From NCBI GenBank assembly GCA_024635925.1, contig JAGXHY010000008.1, positions 90,679 through 154,678 of the forward strand: a stretch of DNA of 64,000 nucleotides, read 5' to 3'. The position numbers and the translations under genes were made by a program. Below are positions 10,017 to 17,934 of the stretch, piece after piece. A model generated the notes under the pieces. The model had not been told where the DNA came from. It worked only from the letters and a program-made list of their open reading frames with translations, and made no database searches. Origin of the DNA: Bacillota bacterium (GTDB taxonomy: Bacteria; Bacillota; TC1). How positions within the stretch are numbered: the stretch's first letter is position 1; every line of letters starts with the position of its first letter.

Positions 10017-11331
10017 TATACATTTTATAGGTATTGGTGGAACTGGTATGAGTGGGCTTGCAAAAATTTGTGTTGAAAAAGGTATTAATGTAACAGGATC
10101 AGATTTAAAAAATTCTGAAACTATACAAAAATTAAAAAATATCGGAGCCACTATTAAAATTGGACATGGTAAATTACCAAAAGATACTACTTTAGTTGTA
10201 TATTCAACAGCTGTATCTCAAAATAATTCAGAAGTTGTTGATGCTAAAAATAAAAATATTCCTTTATGGCATAGAAGTGATATTCTAAGATATGTTTCTG
10301 AAGATAAAATTGTTTATGGAGTTGCTGGAGCACATGGTAAAACAACTACAACAACTTTTTTAGCAGAAATTTTTGTCAGAGGGGAAAGAAATCCTAGTTT
10401 TGCTTCTGGTGGCAAGCTTGTTTTTGAAGGAGCAAATGGTAAATTTGATTTAAAAGGTGATGTTTTTATTGCAGAACTTGATGAAAGTGATGGATCATTT
10501 TTGAAAATTAAAGTAGATACAGCAATAATTACAAATATTGATGATGATCATCTTGATTATTATACAACAAAAGAAAATATCGATAATGCTTTTGCAGAAT
10601 TTTTAGAGAATGTTGAAGGCAAACTGATTGTGAATGGTCATGATAAAATGATAATGAAATTATTAACTGGGAAAACTAATTTTATAACATTTGGATTTAA
10701 TGATTGTGACTATACAATGGATGATATTTTGGTACAAAATTATAGAAATACAGCAAAAGCTTATTATCAAGGCCAATATATTGGCACAATAAATATCTCA
10801 TTACCAGGCAGACACAACTTGGAAAACGCTCTTGGAGCTGTAGCCTTAGCTCGAGAGAAAAAAATACCAGATGATGTGATTTTCAAAGCATTATCAACTT
10901 TCCAGGGTGTAGGCAGAAGATTTGAAATTATAGGTCAGAAACAAGGTAGAACTATAGTAGATGATTATGCACACCATCCTAAAGAAATAGAAGCTTTATT
11001 AAATGGTGCAAAGTCATTTGGGTATAAAAGAGTAATAAGCATTTTTCAACCTCATAGGTATTCGAGAACTAAACAACTGTATGATGATTTTGTTAGAGTC
11101 CTTAAAAAATCTGATATTTGTATTGTTAATAATATCTATAGTGCCGGAGAAAAAGCAATTCCTGGTATAAATAGTCAAAATCTCGCAAAAGATATTGGTG
11201 GAGTTTTTATCGAAAGTTTCAATGATATTGTTGATTATATTTTAGAAAATAGTAATGAAGAAGATTTGATATTGACAATTGGAGCAGGAGATATTTGTGA
11301 AGTAGGAGAAATGATATTAAAATCATTATAG
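10009..11331 (+). CDS. murC: UDP-N-acetylmuramate--L-alanine ligase MurC
   Basis: 440 residues. The N-terminus has the nucleotide-binding GIGGTGMSGLA signature, the ATP loop is GAHGKTTTT (about 107-115), and the C-terminal domain contains DDYAHHPKEI and FQPHRYSRT, both typical of MurC. It attaches the first stem-peptide residue, L-Ala, to UDP-MurNAc. It overlaps murG by 8 bases and is followed after 12 bases by murB, so substrate formation (MurB product) and use are co-transcribed. Confidence 0.96.
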   Translation: MNNIHFIGIGGTGMSGLAKICVEKGINVTGSDLKNSETIQKLKNIGATIKIGHGKLPKDTTLVVYSTAVSQNNSEVVDAKNKNIPLWHRSDILRYVSEDKIVYGVAGAHGKTTTTTFLAEIFVRGERNPSFASGGKLVFEGANGKFDLKGDVFIAELDESDGSFLKIKVDTAIITNIDDDHLDYYTTKENIDNAFAEFLENVEGKLIVNGHDKMIMKLLTGKTNFITFGFNDCDYTMDDILVQNYRNTAKAYYQGQYIGTINISLPGRHNLENALGAVALAREKKIPDDVIFKALSTFQGVGRRFEIIGQKQGRTIVDDYAHHPKEIEALLNGAKSFGYKRVISIFQPHRYSRTKQLYDDFVRVLKKSDICIVNNIYSAGEKAIPGINSQNLAKDIGGVFIESFNDIVDYILENSNEEDLILTIGAGDICEVGEMILKSL

Positions 11332-11343
11332 GAGTAAAGTCAA

Positions 11344-12255
11344 TTGGCTACTAATTTCTTAAATATAGAAAAAATTTATAATGGATTAATTGAATATGAT
11401 TATGACATAAGTGAACTGACTACTTGGAAAATTGGAGGAAAAGTTAAATGTATTGTTTTTCCACAATATGAAAGTCAAATAGTTGTACTTATAGATTATT
11501 TAAAAAGAATGAACATTCCATATTATATTATTGGTAAAGGTTCTAATATTTTATTTGGGAACAATGATTACAATGGTCTTATAATATATTTAGGGAAAAA
11601 ATTTGATACCTATGAAATAACAAAAGATATAGATGGTAGCATTATTAATTGTTTAAGTGGTATGTCACTAATGAAAATTGGAAAAATTGCTAAAGAAAAA
11701 TCTTTAACAGGATTTGAGTATTTGAGTCTTATCCCAGGTTCTTTAGGTGGCGCTATTATAACTAACGCCGAAGCACATAAAAAAGCTATCAGTGACTTAA
11801 TTATTAGTGTTAAGGTACTCGAAAATGGCATGATAAAAGATTATACAAATGAAATGTGCATGTTTAAATATAGAACTTCCATTTTTGAAGGCAATAAGGA
11901 TTTAGTTGTTCTATCTGCAATATTAGCACTTGAAAATGGGAATAAGGAAGAAATAATAAATAAAATGTTGATAGCAAAGGATTATAGAATTAAAAAGCAA
12001 CCAAAAAAACCTAGTGCTGGTAGTGTTTTCAAAAATCCTAATCTAGCTCCAGCTGGAAAACTTATTGATGACTTAGGTTTAAAAGGGGTATATAAAGGTG
12101 ATGCTAAAATTTCTAATATACATGGAAACTTTATTATTAATGAAGATAATGCTAAAAGCGAAGATGTCTTATATTTAATTAAGATAATTAGAGATAAAGT
12201 AGAAGAAAAATACAAAATTTCTCTTGATTTAGAAATTAAAATGTTTAATATATAG
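11344..12255 (+). CDS. murB: UDP-N-acetylenolpyruvoylglucosamine reductase MurB
   Basis: 303 residues, the shorter type II MurB typical of Firmicutes. FAD-binding segments GKGSNILFG and PGSLGGAIITNA are visible, and the C-terminal AGSVFKNP carries the catalytic serine, followed by the LIDDLGLKG signature. It reduces enolpyruvyl-UDP-GlcNAc to UDP-MurNAc with NADPH. The start is TTG 11344, served by AGGAG at 11330-11334 (9-base spacing) that overlaps the murC stop; no ATG or GTG is better placed. Confidence 0.95.
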   Translation: MATNFLNIEKIYNGLIEYDYDISELTTWKIGGKVKCIVFPQYESQIVVLIDYLKRMNIPYYIIGKGSNILFGNNDYNGLIIYLGKKFDTYEITKDIDGSIINCLSGMSLMKIGKIAKEKSLTGFEYLSLIPGSLGGAIITNAEAHKKAISDLIISVKVLENGMIKDYTNEMCMFKYRTSIFEGNKDLVVLSAILALENGNKEEIINKMLIAKDYRIKKQPKKPSAGSVFKNPNLAPAGKLIDDLGLKGVYKGDAKISNIHGNFIINEDNAKSEDVLYLIKIIRDKVEEKYKISLDLEIKMFNI

Positions 12256-12257
12256 GT

Positions 12258-12286
12258 TTGCTTATTTAATTTATAATTGCTATAAT
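12258..12286 (+). promoter_or_regulatory. Predicted sigma-A promoter for divIB-ftsZ
   Basis: TTGCTT (12258-12263), 17-base spacer, TATAAT (12281-12286) preceded by TTGC. It sits in the only non-coding gap of the mur cluster, right after the murB stop, and would give divIB and ftsZ expression independent of the long upstream operon. This is a visual consensus match only. Confidence 0.65.
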
Positions 12287-12318
12287 TACACTATATATAG
12301 TAATATGGGGGGATAGTA

Positions 12319-13098
12319 ATTAAAAGAAATAGACAAAATGAAGAAAATATAGAAAAAAAATCCAAAATAAAAGTTAAATTCAAAAAAATATTTCTTATGT
12401 TGATATTAATATCAACTTTAGGTGTTACATTTTATTTAGCTTTTTTTTCAAGTTTTTTTAACATTCAAATTGTAGAAATAAAAGGTGTTTACTCTTTAGA
12501 ACCAAATGAAATTGAAGAAATTGCAAATATTAAATTAGGTTCAAATATATTTCTGCAAAATAACTTAGCTAAAGAAAAAAAGATGAAAGCTAAATTTTCA
12601 ATTATTAATAATGTTAAAATTAAACAAGATCTACCTAATAAGTTAATTATTCAAATAACTGAAAAAAAACCTGAACTAGTTCTTTTATATCAACAAAAGT
12701 ATGTATATATCGACTACAAAGGAGAAATTTTAAATATTAATAATAAACTTAATCAAAGTACTGCTCCTATTCTTACTGAACTTGACTTGCAAGACAATCT
12801 TGTACTTGGACAAGTTTTAGTAAAAAAGGATATACGATTAGCTTTAGATTTTGTTAATCAAATACCAGAGGACAAAAAATATCTTATCAATGAAATAACA
12901 ATAGATGACTATGGTATATCGATTTATCCAACTGGCAGTTATAAAGTTATGATGGGAGATAATATTAAAGTTCTCAAAAAAATACGAACTTTAGAGACAT
13001 TGTTGAGAGACAGTGGACTCTTAGGAAATACAATAAACTATATAGACATTTCAAATCCTGATAAAATTATTTTAAAAACCAAGGAGGTTGTCTCGTGA
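12319..13098 (+). CDS. divIB: DivIB/FtsQ cell division protein (POTRA), probable ATT start
   Basis: The frame encodes a basic cytoplasmic tail, one membrane segment (about residues 27-47 of the long form), a POTRA-like domain beginning [13 protein letters not shown], and a C-terminal beta domain: the DivIB/FtsQ plan. The first ATG in frame (12397) falls inside the membrane segment, has no ribosome site and would remove the positively charged tail. Upstream the frame stays open to a TAA at 12301 and contains no ATG, GTG or TTG. ATT at 12319 lies six bases after GGGGGG (12307-12312), so I infer a rare ATT start giving 259 residues. DivIB bridges FtsL/DivIC and septal synthesis. The stop overlaps the ftsZ GTG. 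Confidence 0.8.
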   Translation: MKRNRQNEENIEKKSKIKVKFKKIFLMLILISTLGVTFYLAFFSSFFNIQIVEIKGVYSLEPNEIEEIANIKLGSNIFLQNNLAKEKKMKAKFSIINNVKIKQDLPNKLIIQITEKKPELVLLYQQKYVYIDYKGEILNINNKLNQSTAPILTELDLQDNLVLGQVLVKKDIRLALDFVNQIPEDKKYLINEITIDDYGISIYPTGSYKVMMGDNIKVLKKIRTLETLLRDSGLLGNTINYIDISNPDKIILKTKEVVS

Positions 13099-14186
13099 TT
13101 GAATTTGAAGATGCAAATTTTAACAAATCAGCAAGTATTAAGGTAATAGGCATTGGTGGAGGTGGAAACAATGCAGTCAATAGAATGATTGAAGCTGGTC
13201 TGCAAGGTGTAGACTTCATATCTATCAATACAGATGCTCAATCATTACAAAGCTCATTGGCAAACAAAAAAATACAAATTGGTAGTAAACTGACTAAAGG
13301 TCTTGGCGCAGGCGCTAATCCAGAAATAGGGAAAGCAGCTGCCGATGAAAGTAAAGAGGAATTATATAAATTATTACAAGGTACAGATATGATTTTTATT
13401 ACTGCTGGTATGGGTGGTGGCACAGGTACAGGCGCAGCTCCAGTTATTGCACAAATAGCTAGAGAAGTTGGAGCATTAACTATAGGAGTCGTTACTAAAC
13501 CATTTTCTTTTGAAGGTAAAAAAAGAGAAGCATCTGCAAGAGATGGTATAGAAAAATTATCCCAATATGTTGACAGTTTGATTATTGTTCAAAATGATAA
13601 ATTATTGGAATTGGCTGATAAAAGAACACCAATGTTACAAGCTTTTAAGATGGCTGATGATATTTTAAGACAAGGTGTACAAAGCATATCTGACTTAATT
13701 GTTATGCCAGCTCTTATAAATTTAGACTTTGCTGATGTTAGAGCTATAATGTCGGAAAATGGAGCAGCTCTAATGGGAATTGGTAGATCAACTGGTGAAA
13801 ACAGAGCTCAAGAAGCGGCAATAGCATCCATTTCAAGCGCATTACTAGATACTAGCATTGATGGAGCTAAAGGTGTACTGTTAAACATTACAGGTGGTAA
13901 TGATTTAACACTATATGAAGTAAATGAAATTGCTACTATAGTTACTGAGGCCTGTGATGCTGAAGTAAATGTTATATTTGGAGCATCAATTGATCCATCA
14001 ATAGAAGATGAAGTCTCTGTAACAGTAATTGCAACTGGTTTTGAAGGTGAATTTTCAAGTATTAGAAGCAGACAGAAAAAAACTAAAAAAGAAGCAGAAG
14101 ATACAAAGAATGCACAAGAATCAAGCAAAGAAGATGAAAAAGAAAACTTGGATATAGTTTTTACTATTCCTAAGTTTCTTGAATAA
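13095..14186 (+). CDS. ftsZ: Cell division GTPase FtsZ
   Basis: 363 residues. The tubulin signature GGGTGTG is at 107-113, the N-terminal nucleotide loop [13 protein letters not shown] at 19-31, and the T7 catalytic loop region (NLDFADVR) is present. A charged linker (about 317-352) leads to the C-terminal partner-binding peptide, here IPKFLE, a shorter ending than the common IPAFLRR form. It polymerises into the Z ring, with SepF and FtsA-type anchors. The GTG start at 13095 is served by AAGGAGG at 13081-13087 and overlaps the divIB stop by 4 bases. No sigma factor genes follow, unlike most spore formers. Confidence 0.98.
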   Translation: MIEFEDANFNKSASIKVIGIGGGGNNAVNRMIEAGLQGVDFISINTDAQSLQSSLANKKIQIGSKLTKGLGAGANPEIGKAAADESKEELYKLLQGTDMIFITAGMGGGTGTGAAPVIAQIAREVGALTIGVVTKPFSFEGKKREASARDGIEKLSQYVDSLIIVQNDKLLELADKRTPMLQAFKMADDILRQGVQSISDLIVMPALINLDFADVRAIMSENGAALMGIGRSTGENRAQEAAIASISSALLDTSIDGAKGVLLNITGGNDLTLYEVNEIATIVTEACDAEVNVIFGASIDPSIEDEVSVTVIATGFEGEFSSIRSRQKKTKKEAEDTKNAQESSKEDEKENLDIVFTIPKFLE

Positions 14187-14197
14187 GAGTAAAAATT

Positions 14198-14674
14198 ATG
14201 CGTTGTATATATTGTAACAGTCCAGATTCAAAAGTTCTCGACTCTAGACCAGTTGAAGATGGAAATGGAATTAGAAGACGAAGAGAATGTATAGTATGCA
14301 AAAAAAGATTCACTACTTATGAAAAAGCCGAACAAGCACCTATAATAGTTATGAAAAAAGATGGAAAAAGGGACTTGTTTGATAAAGACAAGCTGTTAAG
14401 AGGTATACTGAAGTCTTGTCAAAAAACTAACGTTGAATTTGAATCAATAGAAAAAATGGTTGATGAAATTGAAAGAGATTTACATGCTGTTGGAGAAAAA
14501 GAAATAAAAAGTGAATTAATTGGGCAAATGGTTATGAATCATCTTCAAAATCTTGATCCTGTTGCTTACGTTAGATTTGCATCAGTTTATAGAGAATTCA
14601 AAGATGTTGAAACTTTTAGAGAAGAAATAGAAAGTTTGTTAAATACAAACAACAAGAAGAATAGCCGCTCTTAG
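14198..14674 (+). CDS. nrdR: Transcriptional repressor NrdR
   Basis: 158 residues: an N-terminal zinc ribbon with two CxxC pairs (CIYC and CIVC), then an ATP-cone domain beginning near residue 45. NrdR senses (d)ATP and represses ribonucleotide reductase operons by binding NrdR boxes; no nrd gene is in this window. It starts 11 bases after ftsZ. The TAG stop (14672-14674) lies inside a strong terminator-like hairpin, so translation to the stop may influence termination. Confidence 0.96.
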   Translation: MRCIYCNSPDSKVLDSRPVEDGNGIRRRRECIVCKKRFTTYEKAEQAPIIVMKKDGKRDLFDKDKLLRGILKSCQKTNVEFESIEKMVDEIERDLHAVGEKEIKSELIGQMVMNHLQNLDPVAYVRFASVYREFKDVETFREEIESLLNTNNKKNSRS

Positions 14675-14688
14675 AGCGGCTATTTTAT
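14660..14688 (+). terminator. Rho-independent terminator or attenuator overlapping the nrdR stop
   Basis: An 11-bp perfect stem (14660-14670 with 14674-14684) around a 3-base loop, followed by a short T-rich tract TTTTAT. The stop codon of nrdR is in the loop and first base of the 3' arm. The tract is weak, so partial readthrough into pgeF is likely. Confidence 0.7.
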
Positions 14689-14697
14689 GGAGAAATC

Positions 14698-15465
14698 ATG
14701 AAACTTTATTTATTTGAAGATAAAAGAATACTTAAAAGTAGCAAACTTAATGAGTTTGATTTTATAGATCATGTTTTTTCAACTAGAGATTTTGGAAATC
14801 AAGGTCTTCATATAAATGATGATAGAAATCATGTTTTAAATAATAGAAAAAATCTGGCAAAAACTATTAAAGTTGATTATCATAATGTAATTGCTGCAAA
14901 GCAAGTACATGGTAGTAATAGTAGATGTGTATATATTGATGATATTGGTAAAGGTGCTCTTTATTATAATGAAAGTTTGGATAACTGTGATGCACTAATA
15001 ACAAATATACCTAATTTACCTCTTTTTGCTTTTTATGCCGACTGTGTACCTATATTTTTAGTTGATCCAATTAAAAAATGCATAGGAATTGTTCATTCCG
15101 GATGGAAAGGAACCTTAAATAACATAATTGGTAATACTATAGATAATATTATTCTAAAATTTGATTCTTCTCCAGCTGATATAATTGCTATAATAGGCCC
15201 ATATATAAAAGGTTCATGCTATGAAGTTAGTAATGAAATTATTGAGCAGTTTACTAAATTAGGCTATAATAAAGAAAATCAGATTATTGGTAATAATATT
15301 GATTTAGGATTAATAATACAACATCAATTATACAATAAGGGTATATATAAAATAGAAATTGATGATTATTGTACAAGTTGTAATTTGGATTTGTTTTTTT
15401 CACATCGAAAAGAACATGGACATTCGGGAAGAATGGCCGGAATTATAATGTTAAAAGGAGAATAA
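14698..15465 (+). CDS. pgeF: Multicopper-oxidase-like purine nucleoside phosphorylase, YfiH/PgeF/LACC1 family
   Basis: 255 residues of the DUF152 (Cu-oxidase_4) family, corresponding to ylmD in the Bacillus ylm region. The zinc ligand motifs are visible: KQVHG (His), YADCVP (Cys) and VHSGWKG (His). Family members act on purine nucleosides (phosphorolysis and adenosine deamination) and the E. coli relative corrects misincorporated L-Ser in peptidoglycan precursors; which activity applies here cannot be told. It abuts ylmE with no gap, a conserved arrangement with division genes. Confidence 0.85.
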   Translation: MKLYLFEDKRILKSSKLNEFDFIDHVFSTRDFGNQGLHINDDRNHVLNNRKNLAKTIKVDYHNVIAAKQVHGSNSRCVYIDDIGKGALYYNESLDNCDALITNIPNLPLFAFYADCVPIFLVDPIKKCIGIVHSGWKGTLNNIIGNTIDNIILKFDSSPADIIAIIGPYIKGSCYEVSNEIIEQFTKLGYNKENQIIGNNIDLGLIIQHQLYNKGIYKIEIDDYCTSCNLDLFFSHRKEHGHSGRMAGIIMLKGE

Positions 15466-16149
15466 ATGGAAGATTTAAAGAGAAATTTACAGATTATAAA
15501 GAAAGATATAAAGGAAGCAATGATTCTATCAGGTAGGAGTGACGATGTCTTGTTAGTTGGAGTAACAAAAACCTTCCCGGTTGATAAGATTTATGATGGA
15601 ATGGAACTTGGAATATTTGATGTAGGAGAAAATAAAGCACAAGAATTTACTGAGAAATATGCTATAATAAAAGATAGAGTAAATTGGCACTTCATTGGAC
15701 ACCTACAAAAAAATAAAGTTAAATATATTGTAGGGAAAGTTAAATTAATTCATTCGGTTGATAGTTTAGGTTTAGCCGAAGAAATTTCAAAAAGAGCTGA
15801 AAAGGCAAATATTATTCAAGATGTTTTGATAGAGGTAAATGTTTCTGGTGAAGAAAGTAAATTTGGAGTTAGGTCAAATAATATTGAAGATTTATTAACT
15901 AGTATTTCCCAGTTAAAAGGTATTAAAGTTAAGGGTTTGATGACAATGGCTCCAAATGTTGATGATGATTTGCTAGTGAGAAGTGTTTTTAAAGAACTAA
16001 GACTATTAAAAGAAAATATTATTGATTTGCATATCAATAATATAAACATGGATTATCTATCAATGGGTATGAGTCAAGATTTTAAATTAGCTATCTTAGA
16101 AGGAGCTAATATTATTAGAGTAGGTTCTTTAATATATGGAAAAAGATAA
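15466..16149 (+). CDS. ylmE: PLP homeostasis protein, YggS/YlmE family
   Basis: 227 residues, a single-domain alanine-racemase-like TIM barrel. The PLP lysine lies in LVGVTKTFP near residue 36, with family segments IGHLQKNK, EVNVSGEESKFG and the C-terminal MGMSQDF and RVGSLIYG. These proteins bind PLP and affect amino-acid and vitamin B6 balance rather than catalysing a known reaction. AAAGGAG lies before ATG 15466, which follows the pgeF stop directly. The ylmD-ylmE-sepF order matches Firmicute dcw tails. Confidence 0.94.
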   Translation: MEDLKRNLQIIKKDIKEAMILSGRSDDVLLVGVTKTFPVDKIYDGMELGIFDVGENKAQEFTEKYAIIKDRVNWHFIGHLQKNKVKYIVGKVKLIHSVDSLGLAEEISKRAEKANIIQDVLIEVNVSGEESKFGVRSNNIEDLLTSISQLKGIKVKGLMTMAPNVDDDLLVRSVFKELRLLKENIIDLHINNINMDYLSMGMSQDFKLAILEGANIIRVGSLIYGKR

Positions 16150-16163
16150 TAGGAGGTATTATT

Positions 16164-16631
16164 ATGATTGAAAGAATTAAAGGATATTTTTCAAAAGACG
16201 AAGAGTATGACGAAGAGTATGATGAGTATGAAGAAGATGAATATAATGATGAGGATGATTATGACTTCGATGATAAAAAAGATAAAGACACTGATTTAGG
16301 TGGTTTTGGCGATGATCTTTTTGCGAAAGATAATAAGAAGAAACTATCAGTGGTTTTGATGAGCCCGGATACTTTTAATGACTCTATAAGAATATCAGAT
16401 GAATTAAAAAAGAATAAAATGGTTATTGTTAATCTAGAAGATATTGATTTTGAAGAAGCTAGAAAAATTGTTGATTTTGTAAGTGGTACAGTTTATGCCT
16501 TAGGTGGATCAATTAATAAAATAAGCAGTAAAATTGTAGCATTTTCACCAATATTTGTTGAGGTGCAAAATACTATTACAGTTAGAAGAAAAGATAAAGG
16601 TATGGATATACCAAATTTTAGAAAAATATAG
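16164..16631 (+). CDS. sepF: Cell division protein SepF
   Basis: 155 residues. An N-terminal amphipathic membrane-targeting helix (MIERIKGYF), then a very acidic linker rich in Asp, Glu and Tyr (about residues 12-45), then the SepF core (about 60-140) ending in the LGGSINKIS and FSPIFVEV segments. SepF links FtsZ filaments to the membrane and shapes the septum. The AGGAGG ribosome site is excellent. The acid/tyrosine density of the linker is higher than I would expect for the family. Confidence 0.93.
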   Translation: MIERIKGYFSKDEEYDEEYDEYEEDEYNDEDDYDFDDKKDKDTDLGGFGDDLFAKDNKKKLSVVLMSPDTFNDSIRISDELKKNKMVIVNLEDIDFEEARKIVDFVSGTVYALGGSINKISSKIVAFSPIFVEVQNTITVRRKDKGMDIPNFRKI

Positions 16632-16643
16632 TGAGGTGAAGTC

Positions 16644-17447
16644 TTGAAAATTGGTTTTATTGGTTCTGGTAATATGTCAGAAGCTATAATTTCAGGTATG
16701 ATTGTCAATGAATTTTCACCTGAAAATATTAGTATTTTGGATGTTAGTAAAGAAAGAATTGAATTTATGATTAACCATTACAAAGTGGGTTCTCCAAATG
16801 TAAAAGATTTTTTTGAAAATTCAGATGTTTTGATTATAGCTGTCAAACCTCAGATTATTCCAAAGGTTTTATCAGATTATAAGAATTATATTAAAAAAGA
16901 GCATTTATTAATATCTATTGCAGCAGGCGTTTCAATAGAAAAAATTTCAAAATTAACTAACTTAGAAAAAATAATAAGAGTTATGCCAAATACACCAGCT
17001 TTAATTTCTAAAAGCATTTCTGCTATAACATATAAAAGTCAAGAAGTTACCGATAAAGACAAAAAACTTGTTGAAAAAATTATTGAATCAATTGGAGAAT
17101 TTGTTTGGATAGAGGAAAGTCAAATGGATGCAGTAACTGCTTTGAGTGGTAGTGGACCTGCATATGTTTTTAGATTTATTGAAGCCATGATTGATAGTGC
17201 TGTTTTAGTTGGTTTATCAAGAGACTTGTCTAGAAAATTAGTGGTAGAAACAGTTTTAGGAAGTACATTGATGTTGAAAGAAACTGGGAAAAGTCCTAAG
17301 GAACTAGAAAACCAAGTAACATCACCAGGTGGAACAACTATTCATGGTTTAGTATCTATGGAAAAAAATAATTTTTCTAGTTCGATTAGAGAAGGCATAA
17401 AAGCAGCTTATTTGAGAGCAGTAGAATTAGGTTTGGAAAGTAAATAA
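16644..17447 (+). CDS. proC: Pyrroline-5-carboxylate reductase
   Basis: 267 residues. The N-terminal Rossmann motif GFIGSGNMSEAI is typical of ProC, followed by AVKPQ, RVMPNTPALI, and the C-terminal dimerisation signature with SGSGPAYVF and TSPGGTTIHGL. It reduces pyrroline-5-carboxylate to proline with NAD(P)H. TTG 16644 is the start, preceded by GTGAGGTGAAG. A proC gene inside the ylm region, where Bacillus has ylmG/ylmH, is common among clostridia. Confidence 0.95.
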   Translation: MKIGFIGSGNMSEAIISGMIVNEFSPENISILDVSKERIEFMINHYKVGSPNVKDFFENSDVLIIAVKPQIIPKVLSDYKNYIKKEHLLISIAAGVSIEKISKLTNLEKIIRVMPNTPALISKSISAITYKSQEVTDKDKKLVEKIIESIGEFVWIEESQMDAVTALSGSGPAYVFRFIEAMIDSAVLVGLSRDLSRKLVVETVLGSTLMLKETGKSPKELENQVTSPGGTTIHGLVSMEKNNFSSSIREGIKAAYLRAVELGLESK

Positions 17448-17464
17448 TTGTTAGGAGGATTGTC

Positions 17465-17914
17465 ATGCAAATAACACCAGAAGTAATTGAAAATAAAGAA
17501 TTTAAAACAGGTTTAAGAGGTTATGATAAGAAAGATGTTGATGTTTTTCTTGATGAAATAATTGAAGAACTTGAAGATATTTTGAATAAAAATCAAAAAC
17601 TAAAGGAAGAAAAGGATATTCTTTTAAATCAATTGGCACATTATAAGAAAAAAGAAAATGAATTAAATGAAACATTGTTAAAAGCACAAGAATCTGCTGA
17701 TAAACTTATTGCAAGAGCAAAAATAGATTATGAAGCTAAAATGGAAAAAGCTAATAGCATGTTGCAGAATGCTAATGTTGATAAATATGAACAAGGTAAA
17801 AAATTAGAAGAAAAGTATAATACTTTAAAAATGAAATATTTAAAATATAGAAATTCTATTAAAAATGATTTAAGAAAACAATTAGAACTATTAGATAAAG
17901 ACAGTGTCGAATAA
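17465..17914 (+). CDS. divIVA: DivIVA-family cell pole and division protein
   Basis: 149 residues. The N-terminal lipid-binding domain has the recognisable ITPEVIENKEFKTGLRGYD and VDVFLDEI pattern, followed by a long coiled coil to the C-terminus. DivIVA recognises negatively curved membrane and recruits division or pole factors. It is preceded by TTAGGAGG and sits between proC and ileS, its normal neighbourhood. The coiled coil is somewhat shorter than in Bacillus DivIVA. Confidence 0.93.
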   Translation: MQITPEVIENKEFKTGLRGYDKKDVDVFLDEIIEELEDILNKNQKLKEEKDILLNQLAHYKKKENELNETLLKAQESADKLIARAKIDYEAKMEKANSMLQNANVDKYEQGKKLEEKYNTLKMKYLKYRNSIKNDLRKQLELLDKDSVE

Positions 17915-17934
17915 AATTAATATAGGAGGCAAAA

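Noticed and set aside
13808..14128. Minus-strand ORF opposite the ftsZ C-terminal half
   Set aside because: Composition is serine/threonine-rich as expected of an antisense reading of ftsZ; no start signal or homology.
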